From Candidatus Poseidoniaceae archaeon (GTDB lineage Archaea; Thermoplasmatota; Poseidoniia; Poseidoniales; Poseidoniaceae): a stretch of 64,000 nt of DNA. Made by a program: the position numbers and the translations under genes. The notes under the pieces were generated by a model. That model made no database searches and had not been told where the DNA came from. It worked only from the letters and a program-made list of their open reading frames with translations. The stretch is taken from positions 34,889 through 98,888 of the forward strand of contig JAOMTZ010000005.1 of the NCBI GenBank assembly GCA_028356125.1, read 5' to 3'. Of this stretch, positions 54,288 to 64,000 are shown in pieces; the stretch's first letter is position 1; each line of letters opens with the position of its first letter.

Positions 54288-55078
54288 TATTCTAGTAATG
54301 TCCATGCATCACGAAGATCTCTAACGTTGATTAGGCCTTTATCCGAGATGCGGAATTCATTCCTCATAGTAGCATATACTAGACTCTGATCAAGCATTGG
54401 TGCGTGTACTCTAGCCCAGTCTCCGCCACCGTTGATAGCCATCAGACTGTGACTCAGGCCTTCGCCCTTCAGTTCGACTGCAGCCTCTACAATTTGAAGA
54501 GCGTCGCTTGGGTTGTGAGCAGTTCCACAGAACTTTACAATATCTCCAAACTCCTGACTTTCCTTAACAAGTGTAACAATATCTGCAGAATCTGGGATTC
54601 CGTTGATGTCATGCTTGGATGCAATTATTTTACATTCGTTCTTTGAAGCTGCTTCATGAAGTGATTTGCGGACTGAGTCTTCAATAGATAGTTCGAGGTC
54701 AATCCATGACACCTTAGAATCGATTGCCTTCTCTAGAATAGCGATTCTTTCTGATTCGATTCCAGGGAAGTAGCCGCCTTCTGAAACCGGCCTTACTGTG
54801 AAGACAACAGGAAGTGGTAGTCCTTCTTTCAAAGAAGAAATTGTAGCATCAACATCCACTTCGGACATGTCGCTAGTATCCCACTCGTTCTCAGGAGGTA
54901 GTGAGACCTTCTCTCCTTCTTCTTCTTCTGAAATTGTAGGATCTGGGCGAACTAAATACAGGCGGTCGAATCTAACTTCGACCATATCCGCACCTGCTAA
55001 GTTAGCACGTGCTGCTTCATCTGTCATTTCTTCGACGGTTATTCCATCTAGAGCAACGCACACTTTTGGGTCAGCCAT
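54284..55078 (-). CDS. aroD: 3-dehydroquinate dehydratase, type I
   Basis: 264 residues. Type I signatures: E34 and R36 in VEVRFDRL, R96 in FTVRP, H156 in IIASKHDI, and the Schiff-base lysine K182 in DIVKFCGTA. It dehydrates 3-dehydroquinate in the shikimate pathway. An acidic insertion (about 42-75) after the EVR strand is unusual compared with typical enzymes of about 220-250 residues. The C-terminal MRNEF end lies near the usual substrate lid. No other aro gene is in the window, so the pathway is dispersed. Confidence 0.93.
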   Translation of the reverse strand: MADPKVCVALDGITVEEMTDEAARANLAGADMVEVRFDRLYLVRPDPTISEEEEGEKVSLPPENEWDTSDMSEVDVDATISSLKEGLPLPVVFTVRPVSEGGYFPGIESERIAILEKAIDSKVSWIDLELSIEDSVRKSLHEAASKNECKIIASKHDINGIPDSADIVTLVKESQEFGDIVKFCGTAHNPSDALQIVEAAVELKGEGLSHSLMAINGGGDWARVHAPMLDQSLVYATMRNEFRISDKGLINVRDLRDAWTLLEY

Positions 55079-60106
<5,028 letters not shown>

Positions 60107-60184
60107 GTTATTTCATCCGACGGGTTCAAACGCTGACCGCCCATCTGCGGCCTAGGGAGCGTAAGCCCCTGGATGGTGAATACT

Positions 60185-61444
60185 ATGAATGAGCAGAATC
60201 TAATATATGATTGGAACGTTGTCGATTATGAGTATACTAGAGATTCAAACAATCATCCACATGGTGTTTGGTTTGATGATGAAACTTTGAGAGATGGCCT
60301 ACAAAGCCCTAGTGCTCTAAATCCATCAATAGAACAGAAAATCGAGTTATTGACTTACATGGAAAATTTAGGCATCCAAAAGGTAGACCTTGGACTACCG
60401 GGAGCAGGGCCATTCCACTTAGATCACATCGATTCAATGCTAAATCATATTAAGCAAAATGATTACAAAATTCGCCCTGGTGCCGCTGTAAGAACTCTGA
60501 TGAATGACATTGAACCATTGGTTGAATTGCAATCGAAACATGAAATGGAAATCCAAGCAAGTGCCTTCTTAGGTACAAGTCCAATTCGACAATTCACTGA
60601 AGGTTGGACTATGGAGAAGTTGGTTTCAACAATGGAAAAAGCAGTTTCCTTTGCTGTTGAAAATGACGTACCTGTCATGTTTGTTACCGAAGATACAACT
60701 CGTTCAAAACCTGAAGATGTCAAACTAATTTATCAGCGAGCTATGGATTTGGGAGTAAGGAGACTTTGTATCTGCGACACATGTGGGCACGTAACGCCAA
60801 ACGGTGTCAAGAAATTACTTTCATTTATTGATGAGGAAGTGATCAAAGATGGTGGATATCAGAGGAGAGATATCGAAGTTAATTGGCACGGTCATCAAGA
60901 CCGAGGACTAGGAGTTGCAAACAATATTGCTGCAGTAGAAGCAGGAGCAGATGTAATTCATGGAACTGCACTAGGCGTTGGTGAAAGAGCGGGTAACGCA
61001 CCTCTAGATCAGACACTAGTAAACTTGTCACTAATGGGAGTAATCGATAATGACTTATCGCTGCTAAATGATTATGTCAAGAAAGCAAATGAATACATCA
61101 AGGTCCCACTACCAAGAAACTACCCTGTTTTCGGACAAGATGCATTTGAAACCGGCACTGGGGTACATGCCAGTGCTGTCATCAAGGCAATCAGAAAAGG
61201 CGACATGTGGCTTGCAGACAGAGTATACAGCGGTGTTCCAGCAGGAGACTTTGGGCTCAAACAAGTAATCAGGATTGGACACATGTCTGGCCGTTCAAAC
61301 ATAATTCATTGGCTTGAAAGCAAGAAGATTGAAGCAACTGATGAACTAGTTGCGCATTTATTTGAAGTTGCCAAGAGTCAACCACGAAATATGGAAGAAG
61401 AAGAAATTGAGAACGCTGTGGAATCATTCCTACAACAATCATGA
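60185..61444 (+). CDS. LeuA/HMGL-family acyl-CoA condensing enzyme
   Basis: About 419 residues from ATG 60185 (GGTGA five bases upstream; ATG 60173 is the longer alternative). TIM-barrel condensing-enzyme motifs are WFDDETLRDGLQSP (metal Asp and Arg), ICDTCGH, the metal histidine pair in VNWHGHQDRGLG, and the lid GERAGNAPLDQ. GTGVHASAVIKA follows. The family covers isopropylmalate, citramalate and homocitrate synthases. This protein ends without the LeuA regulatory domain. Usual HCHND reads HGHQD, so the substrate is uncertain. It starts 78 bases after gyrA on the same strand and overlaps the convergent hydrolase by 6 bases. Confidence 0.85.
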   Translation: MNEQNLIYDWNVVDYEYTRDSNNHPHGVWFDDETLRDGLQSPSALNPSIEQKIELLTYMENLGIQKVDLGLPGAGPFHLDHIDSMLNHIKQNDYKIRPGAAVRTLMNDIEPLVELQSKHEMEIQASAFLGTSPIRQFTEGWTMEKLVSTMEKAVSFAVENDVPVMFVTEDTTRSKPEDVKLIYQRAMDLGVRRLCICDTCGHVTPNGVKKLLSFIDEEVIKDGGYQRRDIEVNWHGHQDRGLGVANNIAAVEAGADVIHGTALGVGERAGNAPLDQTLVNLSLMGVIDNDLSLLNDYVKKANEYIKVPLPRNYPVFGQDAFETGTGVHASAVIKAIRKGDMWLADRVYSGVPAGDFGLKQVIRIGHMSGRSNIIHWLESKKIEATDELVAHLFEVAKSQPRNMEEEEIENAVESFLQQS

Positions 61445-62737
61445 GTCGGCTTCTTCTTGCTCAGTCTCATCAGCATTAATCGGATTCCATTCTGCATCGA
61501 CAGAACCGCCTGACCATTCGCCTTTGACATCGATCTCTACCATCTCATCGCCATCCTCTCTCCAGATAGCGTCTCCTTGGCTTCCGTTGACGATAAGAAC
61601 TCCTCTCTCATTAATTTGGGTCCTTAGCAATTCTATATGCTTGGAAATCGGTAAGAAGTGACCAACTGGAGTTCCTGCTGTAACGAATGGATTGGTAGCA
61701 GTACAAATCATCAAACCATCCTCGGGTGCAACGATGTCCACCGATAATCCAGGTGATCCGGGGTCTGAAATAGTGGCAACAACGTCTCCTTTCTCGACTA
61801 CGCTGCCGGGGCTAACGAACATGTCGAGAAGCCCTCCTTCACCTGCTCTAAGCCAAGTTGAACCTCCCGCATTTAGTCTGAAACGAGGACGACTAGGGTT
61901 CTTTGGAATGACTTTCAATGCCCTAAGTACATTCAAGCAACCATGAACTGCAACTTTAACTGCAGATTGGTCTAGCAAATTAGCCCCTCCTCCTTCATAT
62001 GTAACAGCAGCAATGTCCAATTCATTTGCAACTCTTCGAAGACTTCCTTTAGGTGGTCTGCTATCTAGCACCACTTCAATTCCAAATGCTTTAGCTAAAA
62101 TATTGGACTCAGGATGAGAGAGGTCGCCCCTAATCTGAGGCATGTTTGAACGGCCTACAGCGGCGCTATGCAAATCAATAATCACATCTGAATCTACGAT
62201 CAACCTCTTCTTGACAACGCTGGCTACTCTTGAAGTTGTGTTGCCCTTAGGTTTGCCGGGGAAGGCTCGATTCAAATCCCTTCCATCTGGGAAATATCTC
62301 GACTTCGCTCTATATCCTGGCAAATTTAGCACTGGAACGATACGAACTGTTCCCGCCATTGTATTCGGATCCAAAGCGCCCTCTGGGCCAGTGAATATTG
62401 AAGATAGTAAATTAGTGCACGCACTAGGCCCTGTTAACTCATCACCGTGAGTTCCACCAATTATTGTTACAACAGGACCTGGCCTTACTCCATGGAAAAC
62501 CGTCACTGGTATTGGCCAAGAATCACCCATGTCCACATCTAGCAGTGGCAGCATAATAGTTCGCATTTCTCCCGGTTTGATTCTTTTCCTAAGAAATCTA
62601 GTTACCCCCCACTCTGATGAACGGTCCCAATCCGGACGATCCTCTGATTCGTGTTCCTGAAGAGCTTTTTTGATCGCCAAGCGTCTTGTTTTGGGAAGTT
62701 CATGTGCGACTCTAACTCGCCTCTTCTTCCCCGCCAT
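61439..62737 (-). CDS. Succinylglutamate desuccinylase/aspartoacylase-family zinc hydrolase
   Basis: 432 residues. Zinc ligands in GGTHGDELTGP (H and E) and IIDLHSAAVG (H), with the intervening NLPGYRAKSRYFPDGRDLNRAFPG, are AstE/ASPA signatures. The C-terminal half (from about 300) is a beta-rich lid with AGEGGLLDMFVSPGSVVEKGDVVATISDP, resembling a biotinyl/lipoyl-type beta fold. The N-terminal 50 residues are basic and family-specific. It probably deacylates an N-acyl amino acid, such as a product of amino-acid breakdown; substrate not determined. Convergent with the LeuA-like gene. Confidence 0.88.
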   Translation of the reverse strand: MAGKKRRVRVAHELPKTRRLAIKKALQEHESEDRPDWDRSSEWGVTRFLRKRIKPGEMRTIMLPLLDVDMGDSWPIPVTVFHGVRPGPVVTIIGGTHGDELTGPSACTNLLSSIFTGPEGALDPNTMAGTVRIVPVLNLPGYRAKSRYFPDGRDLNRAFPGKPKGNTTSRVASVVKKRLIVDSDVIIDLHSAAVGRSNMPQIRGDLSHPESNILAKAFGIEVVLDSRPPKGSLRRVANELDIAAVTYEGGGANLLDQSAVKVAVHGCLNVLRALKVIPKNPSRPRFRLNAGGSTWLRAGEGGLLDMFVSPGSVVEKGDVVATISDPGSPGLSVDIVAPEDGLMICTATNPFVTAGTPVGHFLPISKHIELLRTQINERGVLIVNGSQGDAIWREDGDEMVEIDVKGEWSGGSVDAEWNPINADETEQEEADS

Positions 62738-62815
62738 GTTGGGCCATTAATCAATGTGACATCAAAGTGATGGAAGACAGGATAAACAAATCAACCTCCT
62801 GTAACTTGGATAACC

Positions 62816-63280
62816 ATGGGAGAAGGAGTTCAACGACAATATGCCCCCTCATCGATTTGCTTCGGCTGTGGACCGGCTAATACCAAAGGTTTGCAAATCG
62901 ATTCATTCCGATGTAAAGAAGGACTAGAGATGCATTTCACTCCATCTGAAGAACACCAGGCATTCCCTGGAATGGTAAATGGAGGAATAATTGGTAGCCT
63001 TCTTGATTGTCATGGTAATTGGGCTGCTGCAATCGCATTGATGGATGCATCAGGGGCTGATGAGCCACCATGCACAGTTACTGCAAGTTACAGTATCTCT
63101 CTCAGAAGACCTACCCCCACTGGTACAGAGTTACACGTTCTTGCAGAAATTGAAGAACTATTAGAAGACAGAGTAAATGTGAAAATGACACTAACTGCTG
63201 ATGGAAAGGTTTGCGCTACGGGGAAAGGTCTTTTTGTAGCTGTCAAAGAAGGGCATCCTGCATATCACCGGTGGTCATGA
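62816..63280 (+). CDS. Hotdog-fold thioesterase, PaaI/4HBT type
   Basis: 154 residues, typical single-domain length. CFGCGPANTKGLQI at the N-terminus, then HQAFPGMVNGGIIGSLLDCHGNWAA, the conserved helix-containing active-site segment of PaaI-like thioesterases, and SYSISLRRPTPTGTELHVLAEI. It hydrolyses acyl-CoA thioesters; substrate unknown. The next gene begins right after its stop, so the two are co-transcribed. No ribosome-binding motif is seen. Confidence 0.85.
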   Translation: MGEGVQRQYAPSSICFGCGPANTKGLQIDSFRCKEGLEMHFTPSEEHQAFPGMVNGGIIGSLLDCHGNWAAAIALMDASGADEPPCTVTASYSISLRRPTPTGTELHVLAEIEELLEDRVNVKMTLTADGKVCATGKGLFVAVKEGHPAYHRWS

Positions 63281-63820
63281 ATGGCAAAGGCAAGTGATTC
63301 ACAAATTGAAGATTTGAATAGTCTTCGCGAATTTGTAATCGAGGTAATGCTCGCAATGGGAGTGTGGAGTGAAGAACAACTTACAAAACTCACTGCAATT
63401 GATTTAGGCGTGCTAAAACGAAATGCAACACAAAGGCATGGAGTCACCAGGTGGAGAAGAGGGGTTACAAAACCTAGCAAACCAGAGGAAGTAGAAGTGA
63501 TCGATTTACATCCGAGACTAATTTCTGAAGAATGGAAACCATATGCTGCATGGGTTATGCATCATGAATTTGTTCATGCACTAGGATATACCGCACATGA
63601 TTCGACATTCCGCTCCCTAGAGAATCTGTGGCCTAGCCAAGAATCTTCGCAGATGGGGGCATCTTTTACTGAAATGTTGCGAGCAGAGAAAGCATCTTGG
63701 CTATGGGTTTGCAATACTTGTCAGAAGGAATACCCTAGACAAAAGCCAGGCAAGGGCCGGTATCAATGCAGAATTTGCAGAACGGTTTTGGTAGATGTGC
63801 CCAAACCAGCGTCACAGTGA
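63281..63820 (+). CDS. SprT-like zinc metalloprotease
   Basis: 179 residues. HHEFVHALG contains HExxH (H95, E96, H99), and a C-terminal zinc ribbon (WVCNTCQ, YQCRICR) completes the SprT/Spartan-type layout. Relatives cut DNA-protein crosslinks in eukaryotes; the archaeal and bacterial role is less clear. The stop TGA forms the edge of a small AGTGA-TTAG-TCACT hairpin followed by TTT, a weak terminator. It directly follows the thioesterase stop. Confidence 0.85.
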   Translation: MAKASDSQIEDLNSLREFVIEVMLAMGVWSEEQLTKLTAIDLGVLKRNATQRHGVTRWRRGVTKPSKPEEVEVIDLHPRLISEEWKPYAAWVMHHEFVHALGYTAHDSTFRSLENLWPSQESSQMGASFTEMLRAEKASWLWVCNTCQKEYPRQKPGKGRYQCRICRTVLVDVPKPASQ

Positions 63821-63832
63821 TTAGTCACTTTT
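63816..63832 (+). terminator. Weak terminator-like hairpin after the SprT-like gene
   Basis: AGTGA-TTAG-TCACT followed by TTT, overlapping the stop codon. The stem is only five pairs, so confidence is low. Confidence 0.3.
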
Positions 63833-63846
63833 GATGACAGCAATTC

Positions 63847-64000
63847 ATGCGGAGGTTAATTGCAATCATATTACTCTGCATACTTTGTAGCCCCGTTTCA
63901 ATGGCAGCCATTAGTTCAAATGAAGGAGGCGGAGAATTATGGTTCTCATGTAATGACATTAATGATTGCTTGTTGACTGAATTTCAGATTGGTGAAGAGA
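63847..64000 (+). CDS. Start of a secreted protein (3' end outside window)
   Basis: ATG 63847 opens a frame of 51 codons that runs off the window. It is absent from the ORF track. The start MRRLIAIILLCILCSPVSMAA is a clear signal peptide, followed by GGGELWFSCNDINDCLLTEF with two cysteines. No ribosome-binding motif precedes it. Function cannot be read from this length. Confidence 0.8.
   Translation, partial: MRRLIAIILLCILCSPVSMAAISSNEGGGELWFSCNDINDCLLTEFQIGEE

Noticed and set aside
60107-60184. GGGTTCAAAC and GC-rich bases between gyrA and the LeuA-like gene
   Set aside because: The gap is too short for a tRNA and shows no paired arms; only a 4-bp CCGC/GCGG stem is present.

Overview
The window looks like chromosomal DNA from a planktonic archaeon, most likely Marine Group II (Candidatus Poseidoniales, Thermoplasmatota). 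This rests on the combination of genes and cannot be proved here without a phylogeny. The signs are bacterial-type gyrB-gyrA in a genome with archaeal TATA-like promoters, many apparently leaderless starts, a bacterioopsin-activator-type HTH regulator, and very large secreted multidomain proteins with calcium-binding (thrombospondin type 3, TSP3) repeats and one C-terminal membrane anchor. Genes are tightly packed, often with 4-base convergent or ATGA overlaps. I see no phage, insertion sequence, CRISPR, rRNA or tRNA.

Layout. 1-4 kb: end of a membrane-anchored protein, a small ferritin-like protein, and a GPI-ethanolamine-phosphate-transferase-like membrane enzyme with a small partner gene; the 200-base divergent region between them carries three strong inverted repeats. 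4-19.1 kb: a 3528-residue surface protein made of exactly six seven-bladed RCC1 propellers, TSP3 repeats, a membrane anchor and a cytoplasmic module, followed by an SGNH-hydrolase paralogue with the same anchor that is broken by two in-frame TAA codons. 19.1-27 kb: kexin-like protease, DEAD-box helicase and a GDSL esterase/lipase; both ecto-enzymes end in a membrane anchor. 27-36 kb: MsrA, P5C dehydrogenase, a PrsW-like membrane protease, DUF92, a membrane protein with a cysteine-less redoxin-like domain, DUF2071, a DCC-family protein and a cupredoxin. 36-49 kb: mostly minus-strand housekeeping and protein-quality genes (class II CCA-adding enzyme, M61 peptidase, HEAT protein, PCMT-like protein, HTH regulator, thymidylate kinase with a large extra domain, M28 peptidase). 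49-54 kb: a PKD-rich metalloprotease and a secreted acidic protein. 54-64 kb: aroD, gyrB-gyrA, a LeuA-family synthase, an aspartoacylase-like hydrolase, a hotdog thioesterase, a SprT-like protease, and the start of another secreted protein.

Working together: the secreted proteases, esterases and adhesin-like giant proteins fit a heterotroph that attacks particles and polymers at its surface, with products tied to the cell by C-terminal helices. The P5C dehydrogenase and peptidases fit amino-acid use.

Most unusual observations: the 6 x 7 propeller architecture with two cysteines in almost every blade; a roughly 80-base tract in the broken SGNH gene whose D-to-N, G-to-K, E-to-K and stop changes are almost all explained by one-direction G-to-A substitution; a possible C/D-box RNA; and several sharp palindromes at promoters.
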